Assembly (NCBI GenBank): GCA_944383495.1
Contig: CALWPT010000022.1
Coordinates: forward strand, 1-62,124
Length of the DNA stretch: 62,124 bases
Direction: 5' to 3'
DNA from: an uncultured Clostridia bacterium
Lineage (GTDB): Bacteria > Bacillota > Clostridia > Oscillospirales > Acutalibacteraceae
The number at the start of each line of letters is the position of its first letter. Position 1 is the stretch's first letter. Below the pieces are notes generated by a model. It did not search any database, was not told where the DNA came from, and was given only the letters and a program-made list of their open reading frames with translations. The translations under genes were made by a program, and so were the position numbers. Shown here in pieces: positions 46,142 to 55,888 of this stretch.

Positions 46142-46761
46142 TTCCCGTCCGCCCTTTCGTATGGGATCAGCCCAGCCAGTTCAGCGACGCCCGAACGCAT
46201 CCACAGCCCGGGTGTGATACGCAAGGTATATCCCTCTCCGTTCCCGCAGGACCACTCATAGAATTCCCGACGCTCCAAACAAACCGCTGCCATAATTGCC
46301 ATAATCACCCCGCCGTGGGTGCAAATCACCGCATCCGTTTCGCCCTTGGTCAGCACATCCTTCACCGTTTGATGAAACGCCACCACGCTGCGCTGTAGGA
46401 AGGATGGCGTGTCCTCCCCGCCGCGGGGACTGCCCGTTCCGGCAAGAAAGGCCGCGAAGTCCGGATCGTTCTCCAGCTCTGCGGCAGTTTTTCCTTCAAA
46501 TTCCCCAAAATCACATTCTACTAGCCCGGGCACGATTGTATACGCCGCGTCGGGATAGACGACCTCCAGTGTCTGGCGGCAGCGCAGCATGGGGCTTGAG
46601 TAGAACAACGCTGCCGCAGGGTAAACGTATGCAGTCCGCAGCTGCCGCAGGGTATTTATACCATCTGTAGTAACAGGAAGATCTGTGCGCCCAATATATA
46701 GACCTTTTTGGTTGCCTTCTGTCATCCCGTGACGAATCAGATGAATTCGGTAGGTTTTCAT
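46138..46761 (-). CDS. Histidine phosphatase family protein, possibly CobC-type
   Basis: About 207 residues with the phosphoglycerate-mutase-like core: HLIRHGMTEGNQKGLYIGRTDLP, ending with the second His in VICTHGGVIMAIM. The RHG catalytic motif is intact. Because it is coupled to cobO, it may be the alpha-ribazole phosphatase of cobalamin assembly, which is an inference. ATG 46761 behind AATGGAGGAG. Confidence 0.85.
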   Translation of the reverse strand: MKTYRIHLIRHGMTEGNQKGLYIGRTDLPVTTDGINTLRQLRTAYVYPAAALFYSSPMLRCRQTLEVVYPDAAYTIVPGLVECDFGEFEGKTAAELENDPDFAAFLAGTGSPRGGEDTPSFLQRSVVAFHQTVKDVLTKGETDAVICTHGGVIMAIMAAVCLERREFYEWSCGNGEGYTLRITPGLWMRSGVAELAGLIPYERADGK

Positions 46762-46795
46762 ATGAGCAAAACTCCTCCATTTTCGTAAAATTTCC

Positions 46796-46835
46796 TTTAC
46801 AAATTGCCTTTTTAACGTTATAATACCATTTGTAA
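46796..46835. promoter_or_regulatory. Promoter with flanking TTACAAA/TTTGTAA palindrome
   Basis: Plus strand: TTTACA (46796-46801), 17 bases, TATAAT (46819-46824) for the XRE gene. A perfect 7-base inverted repeat TTACAAA (46797-46803) / TTTGTAA (46829-46835) brackets it, in the divergent region with the phosphatase-cobO pair. It looks like an operator. Confidence 0.65.
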
Positions 46836-46860
46836 TATCTCGAAAGGCATGTGGAAGCCA

Positions 46861-47235
46861 ATGCAAAGCAGTTTTTCAAAGCGGATCACGGGACTTCGCC
46901 GGGAGCGAGGCCTGTCACAAAAAGCCGTGGCCCAGTCGCTGGGGATTTCTCAGGCCCTGCTGTCCCATTACGAAAAGGGAATTCGGGAGTGCGGGCATGA
47001 TTTTCTGATCCGCGCGGCTGATTATTTTGGCGTTTCCTGCGACTATTTACTGGGGCGCACGATCATTCGGGATCTCAGTCTGCCGGATCATACGGCGGAG
47101 GGCTCTGCTGTATCCCGCAGCAAGGAATCGGTCCTTGCTGCGATCAGCGCGGCCTTTGAAGCGCTGGAGGAATTGGAGCAGAACCCGGACAAAGCTCCCG
47201 CCGGGGTACTGAAGCGCCTTTCAAAGCAATTATAG
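46861..47235 (+). CDS. XRE-family transcriptional regulator
   Basis: About 124 residues. HTH at residues 6-60: RITGLRRERGLSQKAVAQSL, GISQALLSHYEKGIRE, then YFGVSCDYLLGRT, a typical SinR/HTH_3 layout. The C-terminal 50 residues are helical and unassigned. Start is ATG 46861 or 46849, four codons earlier. It is divergent from the phosphatase-cobO operon and likely represses its own promoter. Confidence 0.85.
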   Translation: MQSSFSKRITGLRRERGLSQKAVAQSLGISQALLSHYEKGIRECGHDFLIRAADYFGVSCDYLLGRTIIRDLSLPDHTAEGSAVSRSKESVLAAISAAFEALEELEQNPDKAPAGVLKRLSKQL

Positions 47236-47512
47236 CATATTGCGGCAAAAAAACAAGCGGGAAGCCAGGGGGGCGCTTCCTTGTTGAAAAGAAGGAAACC
47301 GGTGCGTTTGGCCGGGATCAGCAGAGCGATTTTAATAGATCGGCATATTCCTGTCAAAAAATGCTGCGGTTCATGAGGGCAGGAAGGGCTCGTGCCTTTA
47401 CAAAAGCCTGACCGGGTCGGGGAAGGGAATCATGGATTCAGATCCTAGCAAACGCATTGGCTGGGCTTTGGGGCCGTGGTTGCCGCGGCTTCTCAAGGGG
47501 AAAAGGCTGTAA
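47236..47512. other. Gap without a convincing gene
   Basis: No recognisable gene or RNA in the 277 bases after the XRE gene. Confidence 0.55.
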
Positions 47513-47552
47513 AAAACGGGAAAAGGGGATCTGTATCCCCTTTTCCCGTTTT
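47513..47552. terminator. Strong bidirectional hairpin
   Basis: Stem AAAACGGGAAAAGGGGA / TCCCCTTTTCCCGTTTT with a 6-base loop. It is isolated: 278 bases after the XRE gene and 190 bases below the 47744-47935 gene on the minus strand. Confidence 0.75.
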
Positions 47553-47743
47553 ACCAATTCTGACGCCGGGCCTTCCGTTCCAGGCGGTTTCCCGGCCGCC
47601 CCGAGACCGCCTCAGCGTCACAGAAATCCGGCGGCGTCCCGGCAGGCGAGAGCCTTTCGGCAGGGCGCGGCCGTTTTTTGCCGCCGCGGTGCGCCCCTTT
47701 TACAATATAGGCCTTCCACATGCTGCCCGCCCCCAGGAACGCC

Positions 47744-47935
47744 TTACAGCGCTGTGTCAGGCGCCCCCGCCAGCTGGTCCACCAGCCGCTGCATCTCCGT
47801 CTTGGACTGCACCTGGTGAGCGCAGGCGATAAACCGCTCCTTCTCCCGGTCGCTCATGGCGGAGAACCGGCTCATCGCGTCCATATTCTGCGCCAGGGCC
47901 ATGCTCAGGCCCAAAGGAATATCTCTTCCGTTCAT
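47744..47935 (-). CDS. Small conserved clostridial protein
   Basis: A 63-residue protein: MNGRDIPLGLSMALAQNMDAMSRF ... followed by REKERFIACAHQVQSKTEMQ. The pattern 'GMALAQN..AM..F..M...EK......H.V.SK.EM' recurs in small clostridial proteins; no function is known to me. A strong AGGGAAGGGG lies 7 bases before the ATG. It is the last gene on the minus strand after the DHDPS-like gene. Confidence 0.75.
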   Translation of the reverse strand: MNGRDIPLGLSMALAQNMDAMSRFSAMSDREKERFIACAHQVQSKTEMQRLVDQLAGAPDTAL

Positions 47936-48031
47936 TTGGATCCCCTTCCCTTCGGTTCTTACTGTTCCCCAAAGGGAGGGGCTTTATGCGCGTTCTGCGG
48001 CTTTTGGCCGCCGGCTCGTCCCCCGCCGCGG

Positions 48032-48949
48032 TCAAGCGCCGCAGTAGCTGGCTGCCAGTTCCTCTTGCAGCGTTTGCATGTCGTCAATCTCGCGGCTGAG
48101 CAGAGGGGTAAAATCAGAATGAGGCCGTACCCGGGATACCAGCGACATATTGCAGCCTATTTTGTTCAAAAAATACTTGGCGCTGATGGGGTATGCGCCG
48201 CGTTCAATGCCTGAGGCCAGCGATAAGAACGCCTGTAGCCTTTCCGCGCGCTCCGGCTGCTCCCGGTAATGGTTGAACAGCCATACGTACAGCTCCGGAT
48301 GAAAGTTGGCCATAATGCCGCTAAAGCCATCCACACCGCTGCGAAGGGTATCAAGAATCGTCGCGGAATTGGCATTGAACAGCTGGACTCTTCCATCCAG
48401 TATTTTAACGCGCCGGCGAATCATTTCAGCGTCGCAGCAGGTATCCTTCACAAACGAAAACCGTCCGCTCTCCGCCATGGCCCGCAGGACCCTTTCGCTT
48501 AGCAGCCGCTTATAGGGATAAGGGCATTCATACATCCCGAAGTCCACATCAGGGATAGCGGTCAGAATTTTATCCATGCGTTCCAGCAGAAGGCCGTCGC
48601 TCTCTTCGGCGCGCGCCAGACGATTGGATACCAGCACAACGGCCTTCACGCCGGTGTCGCGTATGCGTTTCAGCTCGGTTATCTGATCCTCGGGATCAGC
48701 GGACACATGGCCCGACGCCACAATGTCCATTCGCCCTGCCGACGCCTTCACCACCCGCTCTGCCAGTTTCACGCGTTCCTCCAAAGAAAGGTAAAACATC
48801 TCACTGCTCTGGCACACGGCAAAAATACCGTGACATCCGCGTTCAGCGTAAAACTCCACCAATTTGTCCACCGCTTGATAGTCAATGGTGTTATCCTCAT
48901 GATAAGGGGTAATCATCGTTGGATAGATCCCCTGTGCAACCTTATTCAT
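48032..48949 (-). CDS. Dihydrodipicolinate synthase / N-acetylneuraminate lyase family aldolase
   Basis: A 305-residue TIM-barrel class I aldolase starting GIYPTMITPYHED. The Schiff-base Lys is in FSFVKDTCC (about residue 168) and the catalytic Tyr in FGMYECPYPY (about 140). The family condenses or splits pyruvate-containing compounds. The DapA substrate motif GTTGE is replaced by CQSSEM (FAVCQSSEM), so it is probably not DapA and more likely a sugar-acid lyase, such as a sialate-like lyase. It is in the operon with a sialidase-like protein and an AraC regulator. Confidence 0.85.
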   Translation of the reverse strand: MNKVAQGIYPTMITPYHEDNTIDYQAVDKLVEFYAERGCHGIFAVCQSSEMFYLSLEERVKLAERVVKASAGRMDIVASGHVSADPEDQITELKRIRDTGVKAVVLVSNRLARAEESDGLLLERMDKILTAIPDVDFGMYECPYPYKRLLSERVLRAMAESGRFSFVKDTCCDAEMIRRRVKILDGRVQLFNANSATILDTLRSGVDGFSGIMANFHPELYVWLFNHYREQPERAERLQAFLSLASGIERGAYPISAKYFLNKIGCNMSLVSRVRPHSDFTPLLSREIDDMQTLQEELAASYCGA

Positions 48950-49115
48950 TTCTGCTCGCTCCTTTATGCTTGGTTTCGCTTTTAAATCGCGCCAGTCCCG
49001 GCGCTTTTGCAGCCTGGCGCAGCAAGCCGATTCGCCGTTTTACGCCGGCGCGCCGGTATTATACGCCGCTCCCGTGCCGGACCGTTTGCGTTCGGTCTCA
49101 GGCTGGGGCGATTGG

Positions 49116-50033
49116 TTAAGGGGCTTGGCCTGGGTTGAATCGGGAGCGCCGGAACGCGCCGGGCGTCATGCCCTCCATTCGTTTAAAAAACTTCCCGAAG
49201 CTGAATTCGTTGGCAAAGCCCACCGCCGCCGCAATGCGGCTGATGGACTCGTCAGAATTCACAAGCAGGTCCCGCGCCCGCGCGCTTCGCAGCTTATTCA
49301 CATAGGTCATCAGCGAATAGCCGAATTCCTTTTGGATGATCCGGTTGAGCTGCCGTGTGCTCATGTGGACGCGCTCGGCCAGGTCATTACAGCTCATTCG
49401 CTCATCCATATGCGCTTCAATATAGGCATTCAGCTCCGTGATACGCCTATCAATGCGGTTTATGTAGCTGGCGGGCGCCTCCTCGCCGCAGGCATATTGC
49501 CGGGCGCACTCAATCACCACTTGCAGCAATTTGGACATCACAACCTCATGAAACCCAATGGACTGCCGGGAAAACTCCCCCAGAATGTCATACAGTAAGC
49601 CCGACAGAGTCTGCGTATCGTGAAAGACCATTGCCGGCTCCCTGCCGAATACCCTGCGCAGCTGCATGGTAAGCTCGCTGGCGTCGCCGGCTGTCAAAAC
49701 AAATCCCATCGCAACCTTTCCATGGCCGGGCGACTGCATCAGCCGCGTGTGCTTCTGCTGCGCGGAAATCAAAATGGCTTGTCCCTCTTCCACAGGATAG
49801 AGCCGCCCGTTTACCGCATAGCGGCACGATCCATTGAAGCAATAATGCAGCTCGTAGAAGCTGTGGCGGTGCTCCCCCAAGCTCGCTGCGCTGTTTTCTT
49901 CCGCTGCCGGGTAGTAGTAGCGAAGCCATACGATTTCTATGGCAAAATCCTTCATCTGTACGCGCAAAGGTGTGTTTGCGATCAGAAGGCTTAAAAAATT
50001 TAAATCCGGAAAACGCTTGATTTCCTCTCGCAT
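49116..50033 (-). CDS. AraC-family transcriptional regulator
   Basis: A 305-residue protein. The N-terminal half is a cupin-type sensor (HRHSFYELHYCFNGSCRYAVNG, VEEGQAILI), and the C-terminal 100 residues hold two HTHs: CNDLAERVHMSTRQLNRIIQ and RIAAAVGFANEFSFGKFFKR. AraC proteins of this layout usually activate neighbouring sugar genes. It starts 33 bases after the sialidase-like gene and is likely in its operon. Confidence 0.92.
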   Translation of the reverse strand: MREEIKRFPDLNFLSLLIANTPLRVQMKDFAIEIVWLRYYYPAAEENSAASLGEHRHSFYELHYCFNGSCRYAVNGRLYPVEEGQAILISAQQKHTRLMQSPGHGKVAMGFVLTAGDASELTMQLRRVFGREPAMVFHDTQTLSGLLYDILGEFSRQSIGFHEVVMSKLLQVVIECARQYACGEEAPASYINRIDRRITELNAYIEAHMDERMSCNDLAERVHMSTRQLNRIIQKEFGYSLMTYVNKLRSARARDLLVNSDESISRIAAAVGFANEFSFGKFFKRMEGMTPGAFRRSRFNPGQAP

Positions 50034-50065
50034 GGAATCGCCCCTCCCCGCAGGGTCATGCTCCT

Positions 50066-51328
50066 TTAATACGCTAAGCTGCGGAAATTTTCAACCTCGT
50101 GTAGCGTAATCATATTGGTATCGTGGGCGGAAAGCGCGCTGGAATCCCCTGACCGGCTGAGCACATACAAATTGTCGCCCAGGATGCACATGCTGGCATA
50201 GTGCCGGCTTTGCAGCGGCGTTTCTCCCATATCCACCAAGCCCGCAAAGCACCAGTCCACGCAGTTTTTTGAGAAATGCAGCTGCAGGCGGTGACGCTCA
50301 TTGTCCGGCAGGCCGTAACGGTTGGAAGGCATGCATTCAGGCTTAATCATGCTGTCCGTTGCCTGCGTGCTTAGCAGCCAGTAAAGCTTGGTCTCAGAGT
50401 CGTATAAGATATGAAACTTCATTTGTCCCCCCGGCAGCGGCAGATACAGCAGCGCCTTGCCGCTGGGCGCCTTCTCCAGCTCCAATTTCATGCTGCCGTC
50501 TTCCTGCTCCACCACCTTGGCAACGCAGCAGTAGCCCGTACGCCCGGTATGCGCCCGCATGAACAGGTGAAACGTGCGGCCGGTGGGGTCGTACCAGATA
50601 TGCTGCGGGTCCTCAATGTGCACCACGTTGGTCTCCAGCCAGCCCAACGGCGCGCAATCGCGGCCAGGGGCCACTATGCAGGGATCTACCCGGCCCGTCT
50701 TATAAAAGGGAATGCCGAAATACTCGGTTTTGTCCTCGTCCATCACATCGCGGAAAGCGGGAACCTCGGCAAGCTTCCAGCTTTCACGCTTGGTCAGGTC
50801 GTCATGCACGTTGGCGCGCATCAGAACGGGCTGTATGCAGCTGACCGGCCAGCCGGGCTGATCCTCCCCGACAATGCGCTCCATGACCAGATACACATTT
50901 TCGCCCACATAGCACACGTTCGCAGGCGCCTGATGCCAATTTTCCCCCTGTGTCAGCTCCACTGGCCTTGACCACGTTTCGCCGCCGTCATCCGAACGGA
51001 TCACCCGCAAGTCCCCTGCATGCCCCAGCACATAAATGCTTTTGCCCGCCGTAAAGGGACGCGCATGGTAAAACGGAAAATCCGCCGTTTTCCGCCAGCT
51101 CCCGCCGCGGTCATCCGACACAAACACCTGCCCGCAGCCGCGCCAGCCCTCTATTCCAAAGGGAACGGTCTCCTTAAAATACCGGGGAACGCCGGCGCCG
51201 CCGATATCCATCGTGCCGATTAGCCGTCCGTTCTCCAGCGCACAGATTCCGGGGCTGTACGCGTATACATCCTTCGGAGAGGGTGATTGATACATGATCG
51301 ATTTTACGGGTGCAATGGGTCGAACCAT
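50066..51328 (-). CDS. Sialidase-fold (BNR/Asp-box) protein
   Basis: About 420 residues without a signal peptide. Two Asp-box repeats are visible: SDDRGGSWRKT and SDDGGETWSRP, consistent with a six-bladed propeller of the sialidase/neuraminidase superfamily. Start is ATG 51328, 8 bases after AAGGAGG; an upstream in-frame ATG overlaps that site. Being cytoplasmic and next to an aldolase of the sialate-lyase family, it may cleave or bind a sugar-acid glycoside inside the cell. A true sialidase is not proven; the Arg triad was not traced. Confidence 0.75.
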   Translation of the reverse strand: MVRPIAPVKSIMYQSPSPKDVYAYSPGICALENGRLIGTMDIGGAGVPRYFKETVPFGIEGWRGCGQVFVSDDRGGSWRKTADFPFYHARPFTAGKSIYVLGHAGDLRVIRSDDGGETWSRPVELTQGENWHQAPANVCYVGENVYLVMERIVGEDQPGWPVSCIQPVLMRANVHDDLTKRESWKLAEVPAFRDVMDEDKTEYFGIPFYKTGRVDPCIVAPGRDCAPLGWLETNVVHIEDPQHIWYDPTGRTFHLFMRAHTGRTGYCCVAKVVEQEDGSMKLELEKAPSGKALLYLPLPGGQMKFHILYDSETKLYWLLSTQATDSMIKPECMPSNRYGLPDNERHRLQLHFSKNCVDWCFAGLVDMGETPLQSRHYASMCILGDNLYVLSRSGDSSALSAHDTNMITLHEVENFRSLAY

Positions 51329-51410
51329 TACAGTAGCCTCCTTCTGCATAGAACATCTTTTAGAGTTTCCTCTATGGTTCTTATTGTAACGTCTTTACGG
51401 GATATATTCC

Positions 51411-51427
51411 ATGTCCTATTCGGACAT
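51411..51427. promoter_or_regulatory. Inverted repeat ATGTCC/GGACAT upstream of the sialidase-like operon
   Basis: ATGTCC (51411-51416) and GGACAT (51422-51427) with a 5-base spacer, 83 bases upstream of the first gene of the operon on the minus strand. It is a candidate operator for the AraC regulator. Confidence 0.5.
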
Positions 51428-51555
51428 ATTTTTATCTATTTTGCTATACTGTCCGGCCTGTGAACCGTCTTTGCGTCCATACCAAGCCAGCATTTTCTCA
51501 AAGGGTCAGAAACAAAGGGAGAGCGCCCCTTAAAAGGGGGCCAAAGGCAGCTCTA

Positions 51556-52938
51556 TTATTGGCTTTTGGCGTGGAGCGGCGGGGCCTTCGCCGTTTTTTT
51601 TCGCCGCCGCTCCGCTGCGGCGCGCGCCCGGTATTCCTTTGTCAGGGAAAACACCACTGGGGACAACAGCGCCAGCGCCAGCAGATTTGGCAGCGCCATC
51701 AACCCGTTCAGCAGGTCGCACAGGGCAAACACCATGCCCAAGGAGCCTCCCGCTGTGAGCAATGTGACGGCGCAGTATACAATTTTGTAGGGCGTCACCA
51801 TTTTATCGCCCCACAGGTAGCGGCAGCAGGTTTCGCCGTAATACGACCAGCTGACGATGGACGCAAAGGCAAACAGCGCCACAGAAACGGCAATAAACCC
51901 TCCGCCGTATCGCCCCAGCACGCCGGAAAAGGCTTGCAGGGTCAGGGTTCCTCCGTCGCCGCCGAACGATACGCAGGGCGAGGTAAGGATCACCAGCGCC
52001 GTGACGGTGCAGACCACCAGCGTATCCACCAAAACCTCAAACGCGCCCCACAGCCCCTGGCTGACGGGATGCTCGGTCTGCGCGGCGGCGTGAGCAATGG
52101 GCGCGCTGCCCATGCCGGCCTCATTGGTAAAGATTCCCCGGGCGACCCCGAAACGCAGCGCCGCCAAAAAACCAAAGGCTGCGCCGCCGGACAGGGCCGC
52201 TTCCGGCTGAAACGCACAGGTGAAAATTGCGGAAACGGCCGCGGGGAGCTGCGCGTGGTTGCAGCCTATCACGAAAACGCCTCCCGCAATGTAAAACAAC
52301 GACATAATGGGCACCAAATAGCCGCAGAATTTGGCGATGCGGCCAATGCCGCCGAATATGACCAAAGCGGTGAGCAGCGCCGCCGTCAGCCCTACCGCCC
52401 AGGGCGGCAGGGAAAAGGATGCGTTCAGCATGGCGCTCATGGATCCCACCTGCGCCGCGTTGCCCACCCCGAAGGAGCATAACACGCCGCAGACGGCAAA
52501 TATTCCCGCCAGCGGCTGAAACGATTTCGGAAGCCCGTTTTTAATATAATACATCGGCCCGCCCCGGTAGCCCCCCGCCGAATCCTTTTCCCGATAGCGC
52601 ACAGCGAGGGTGACCTCGGCGTACTTGATCACCATGCACACAAGGCCCGAAAGCCACATCCAAAAAATCGTCCCCGGTCCGCCCGCGGCAATGGCGGTGG
52701 CCACGCCCACGATGTTGCCAGTGCCGATGGTGCCTGCCAAAGCGGCGGACATGGCTTCATAGGGGCTGACGCCCTCCGTTTTCTGCCGCAGGGCGCCAAG
52801 GGTTCTTTTTAACAGCAGGCGCGGGGCGCAAAGGGGAAACAGCCGGCACCCCACCAGTAAATACAGGCCGATTCCCAATAATAACGCCAGCAAAAGCCCG
52901 CCCCAAAGCAGCTGGTTTACCTGTGCGATCCATCCCAT
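51556..52938 (-). CDS. Alanine/glycine:cation symporter (AGCS family, AlsT-like)
   Basis: About 460 residues with at least ten membrane segments. The AGCS signature is visible in AGTIGTGNIVGVATAIAAGG, GGPMYYIKNG and TNEAGMGSAPIAHAAA. These carriers import alanine or glycine with sodium. ATG 52938 follows GGGGGAAACGG; an upstream in-frame extension is unlikely. The Na+ gradient could be supplied by the Rnf complex encoded in this window (inference). Confidence 0.93.
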   Translation of the reverse strand: MGWIAQVNQLLWGGLLLALLLGIGLYLLVGCRLFPLCAPRLLLKRTLGALRQKTEGVSPYEAMSAALAGTIGTGNIVGVATAIAAGGPGTIFWMWLSGLVCMVIKYAEVTLAVRYREKDSAGGYRGGPMYYIKNGLPKSFQPLAGIFAVCGVLCSFGVGNAAQVGSMSAMLNASFSLPPWAVGLTAALLTALVIFGGIGRIAKFCGYLVPIMSLFYIAGGVFVIGCNHAQLPAAVSAIFTCAFQPEAALSGGAAFGFLAALRFGVARGIFTNEAGMGSAPIAHAAAQTEHPVSQGLWGAFEVLVDTLVVCTVTALVILTSPCVSFGGDGGTLTLQAFSGVLGRYGGGFIAVSVALFAFASIVSWSYYGETCCRYLWGDKMVTPYKIVYCAVTLLTAGGSLGMVFALCDLLNGLMALPNLLALALLSPVVFSLTKEYRARAAAERRRKKTAKAPPLHAKSQ

Positions 52939-53141
52939 ATGCCCGTTTCCCCCTATTGCTGCAGTCGTTCTTATATATATTCGGGAAGAAACCGGCAAAT
53001 GCCTTCCGGCAGTGGATTAAGGCTCTTTTGCCCTGAACCGGGCAGCAAGCCCCTTCACCTGTCCGGGGTATGGCAATCAACAAGCGCATAGGCAGCCCCA
53101 TTCCTGCTTTTTTCATACCGGCTGTGGCGGCAAGCGTCCTT

Positions 53142-55070
53142 TTACAACGTGTTGGAGGGGGGAAGACAGGTCCGGCCCCTGCAAACATAATAAGTGACCC
53201 TCCCGTTCAGCAGCGGATACTCTTTTGCGGGAGCGAGCAGTACCGTTACATCGGCATAAAGGGGAACCCTTTGCACGGCCTCGTTCCAATGAGCGGGGGA
53301 GGGAAGCACTACGGTGATCGAGGGGGGCGGATTTTCGTAGAGAAGCAGGGACAGCATAAACATGCTATGCCCCGCTGGATAGGCTTGCGCCTCACCGGAA
53401 AGAAACGAAAGCTGCGTTTTGGCCTTTTGTTCCCACGCGGGCTTGCGGGTCAGCTGAGAGAGCCTGACCAGGTTGAACGCCATCATGGAGTTGCCGCTGG
53501 GCATTGCGCCGTCATAAACCTCCTTGGGCGTTAGAACAAGCCGCTCATTGTCTCTTCCGCTCAGAGAAAAGCCGCCCGCCGGATCCTGAAATTGTTCCAT
53601 GGCCTCTTGGCAAAGCGCCTGGGCTCTGGAAAGATATAGCTCGTCCCATTCCGTTTCATAAAGGCCGATGAGGGCGGCGATATAGAAGGCGTAGTCATCC
53701 AGAAAGCCGTTGACGGCGCGGCCGCCATTGGGACGGCTGGCAAACAGCTGATTTCCATGGGTCATGTGCTCCTCAATATAGCGTTGGGCGTTCCGCGCTG
53801 CGGTAAGGTACGCCAGCTTGCCTGTCACTCGGTACAGCAGGGCGAATGCCATGATCATCAGCGCATTCCACGCGGTCAGGGTTTTGCCGTCCAGAGAAAG
53901 CGTCCCCCGTTTTCGCCGGTATTCATACAGCGTCTGCAAAGCATCGCCGAAGGCGCCGCCCGCTTCGTCCCCGTGGAGGCGGTTGGGAATATTGGCTCCT
54001 TCAAAATTTCCCTTTGGGGTAATGCCGTAATACCGGTTGAATTCCCTGCCGGTCTTCTCCCCCAGCACCGAAAGGATTTCATCATAGCCGAATCGGTAGT
54101 ATTTTCCCTCCACGCCGTTGCTGTCAGCGTCCTGAGCGGCGTAAAATCCGCCCTCTGGAGCGGTCATCTCCCGCAGGATGTAGGCGGCGGTTTTCTCGGC
54201 GGTGTCCAAATATACGGCGCTGTTGGTCACAGCGTAAGCCGTCGCGTAGGCTGCTATCAGCAGGGCGTTGTCGTACAGCATTTTTTCAAAATGCGGGATC
54301 AGAAAACGGCGGTCGGTGGAATACCGGGAAAAGCCGTAGCCAATTTGGTCAAAGATGCCGCCCTTGCGCATTTGAATCAGCGTGGTTTCCGCCATCGCGC
54401 GGGCACGGGGCGCGTTGTTCAGCTGGGAATAGGCCAGCAGAAATAGTAGGTTGTGGGCAGCGGGAAACTTGGGCGCCCCGCCAAACCCGCCGTATTCCTC
54501 GTCGAAGGACTGCAAAAAAAGTTCAAAGGCGGCTTTTGGCAGGGACAGTTGGATATCCGCGGCTGCCGCTCCGTTCTTTTGCAGGCGTCCGGTCAGCTCA
54601 TGGGCAGAAAGCAGCAGCGGGGAACGGTCGTGCTCCCACTGCTTTGCAATGGCCCGCAAAAGCGACAGGAAGCCCAGCATCCCCCGCTGCGAACGGGCGG
54701 GAAAGTAGGTGCCGGCAAAAAACGGCTTTTGCTCCGGGGTCATAAAAATGCTGGTTGGCCAGCCGCCGCTGCCGGTAAACGCCTGGCAGAAAGCCATATA
54801 CACGCTGTCAATATCCGGGCGTTCCTCCCGATCCACCTTGACCGAAACAAAATGCGCATTGAGAACGGCGGCGATCTCCTCGTCCTCAAAGCTCTCGCGG
54901 GCCATGACGTGGCACCAATGGCAGGTGCTGTAGCCAATGCTTAAAAAAATCGGTTTATCCTCTCGTTCCGCCTTTTCAAACGCTTCCCGCCCCCATGGAT
55001 ACCAGTCCACGGGATTACCGGCATGCTGAAGCAAGTAGGGGCTGGTTTCGTACTGTAAATGATTTTGCAT
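53142..55070 (-). CDS. Thioredoxin-domain protein YyaL (SSP411/SPATA20-like)
   Basis: About 642 residues. N-terminal thioredoxin-like DUF255 domain: [38 protein letters not shown] (CxxC), [11 protein letters not shown]; then an alpha/alpha barrel of the six-hairpin glycosidase type ([19 protein letters not shown]). The family is widespread and of unclear function. AGGTGAAGAC precedes ATG 55070. It follows the methyltransferase by 83 bases. Confidence 0.92.
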   Translation of the reverse strand: MQNHLQYETSPYLLQHAGNPVDWYPWGREAFEKAEREDKPIFLSIGYSTCHWCHVMARESFEDEEIAAVLNAHFVSVKVDREERPDIDSVYMAFCQAFTGSGGWPTSIFMTPEQKPFFAGTYFPARSQRGMLGFLSLLRAIAKQWEHDRSPLLLSAHELTGRLQKNGAAAADIQLSLPKAAFELFLQSFDEEYGGFGGAPKFPAAHNLLFLLAYSQLNNAPRARAMAETTLIQMRKGGIFDQIGYGFSRYSTDRRFLIPHFEKMLYDNALLIAAYATAYAVTNSAVYLDTAEKTAAYILREMTAPEGGFYAAQDADSNGVEGKYYRFGYDEILSVLGEKTGREFNRYYGITPKGNFEGANIPNRLHGDEAGGAFGDALQTLYEYRRKRGTLSLDGKTLTAWNALMIMAFALLYRVTGKLAYLTAARNAQRYIEEHMTHGNQLFASRPNGGRAVNGFLDDYAFYIAALIGLYETEWDELYLSRAQALCQEAMEQFQDPAGGFSLSGRDNERLVLTPKEVYDGAMPSGNSMMAFNLVRLSQLTRKPAWEQKAKTQLSFLSGEAQAYPAGHSMFMLSLLLYENPPPSITVVLPSPAHWNEAVQRVPLYADVTVLLAPAKEYPLLNGRVTYYVCRGRTCLPPSNTL

Positions 55071-55153
55071 GTCTTCACCTGATTTCCTCATCGGTTTATC
55101 TGTAATTAGTATGCGCAAAACCGGCGAAGCTCTAAATAGGAATTCGCAGGGAA

Positions 55154-55888
55154 TCATTTTGCAGCTTTTATGATCAAAAACGTAGGCTTTATGTACTCCT
55201 TAGCCAGGTCGGGTTTTTCGCTCACCGCCCACGGCTCCGGCAGCGGTTCCACCAAAGCCTCGATCCGAAAGCCGGTTTGCGAGAGGGTGGTCACGATTTC
55301 TCCCATGGGCCGGTGGTAGTTCTCCACGCCGTCTATAAACCAGTGCCCGATTCGCTTCCCGCCGCGCCCATAGTCAGAAAAGGTATAGGAAGCATACTCT
55401 CCGTCCTGGCTCAAATTATAATGCCCTTTGCAGTTCATGGTGGCAGTGACAATGGGATGCTCCTGGGAAAACAGCAGAACGCCGCCGCTTTTTAGCAAAC
55501 GGTAAATATCCTTCGCCAATTTTAAAAAGTCCTCCACATAATGAAACGCCAAAGAGCTGTAAACCAAATCAAAGGCTTCTGTCAGCTGGGATAGATCCTC
55601 CATATCCATGCGGCGGTATTCCACCAGCGGATGACAAAAGTCCTTTTGCGCCACATCCAGCATTTTTTCAGAAAGATCGATTCCCAGCACCCGTTTGGCT
55701 CCGCTTTGGGCAAGGAAGAGGCTGCCGCAGCCGTAGCCGCAGCCTAAATCCAAAACGGCCTTTCCTTTCAGGCCGGGCAGCAGTCTGCGCATTGCCGGCT
55801 GCTCCAGCAGATCGTTGTAGTTCTTTTCGCTTCGAAGCTTCCTATACGCGGCAAAAAAAATTTCATTGTCGAAAAGCTTTTGGCTCAC
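55154..55888 (-). CDS. Class I SAM-dependent methyltransferase
   Basis: A 244-residue Rossmann methyltransferase: motif [27 protein letters not shown] (Asp/Glu strand 2 end), and [14 protein letters not shown]. Such UbiE/BioC-like proteins methylate small molecules; the substrate is unknown. GTG start behind GGGAGGGAG. It is first in the unit with yyaL. Confidence 0.88.
   Translation of the reverse strand: MSQKLFDNEIFFAAYRKLRSEKNYNDLLEQPAMRRLLPGLKGKAVLDLGCGYGCGSLFLAQSGAKRVLGIDLSEKMLDVAQKDFCHPLVEYRRMDMEDLSQLTEAFDLVYSSLAFHYVEDFLKLAKDIYRLLKSGGVLLFSQEHPIVTATMNCKGHYNLSQDGEYASYTFSDYGRGGKRIGHWFIDGVENYHRPMGEIVTTLSQTGFRIEALVEPLPEPWAVSEKPDLAKEYIKPTFLIIKAAK

Noticed and set aside
46762..46860. Cobalamin riboswitch for the cobO pair
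   Set aside because: The divergent region is about 100 bases, too short, and no B12-box-like sequence is visible.
48032..48949. DapA (lysine pathway) identity for the aldolase
   Set aside because: The substrate-binding GTTGE motif is replaced by CQSSE and its neighbours are catabolic, not lysine genes.
51460..52482. 340-codon plus-strand frame across the AGCS symporter
   Set aside because: Antisense shadow of a membrane transporter with clear AGCS motifs.
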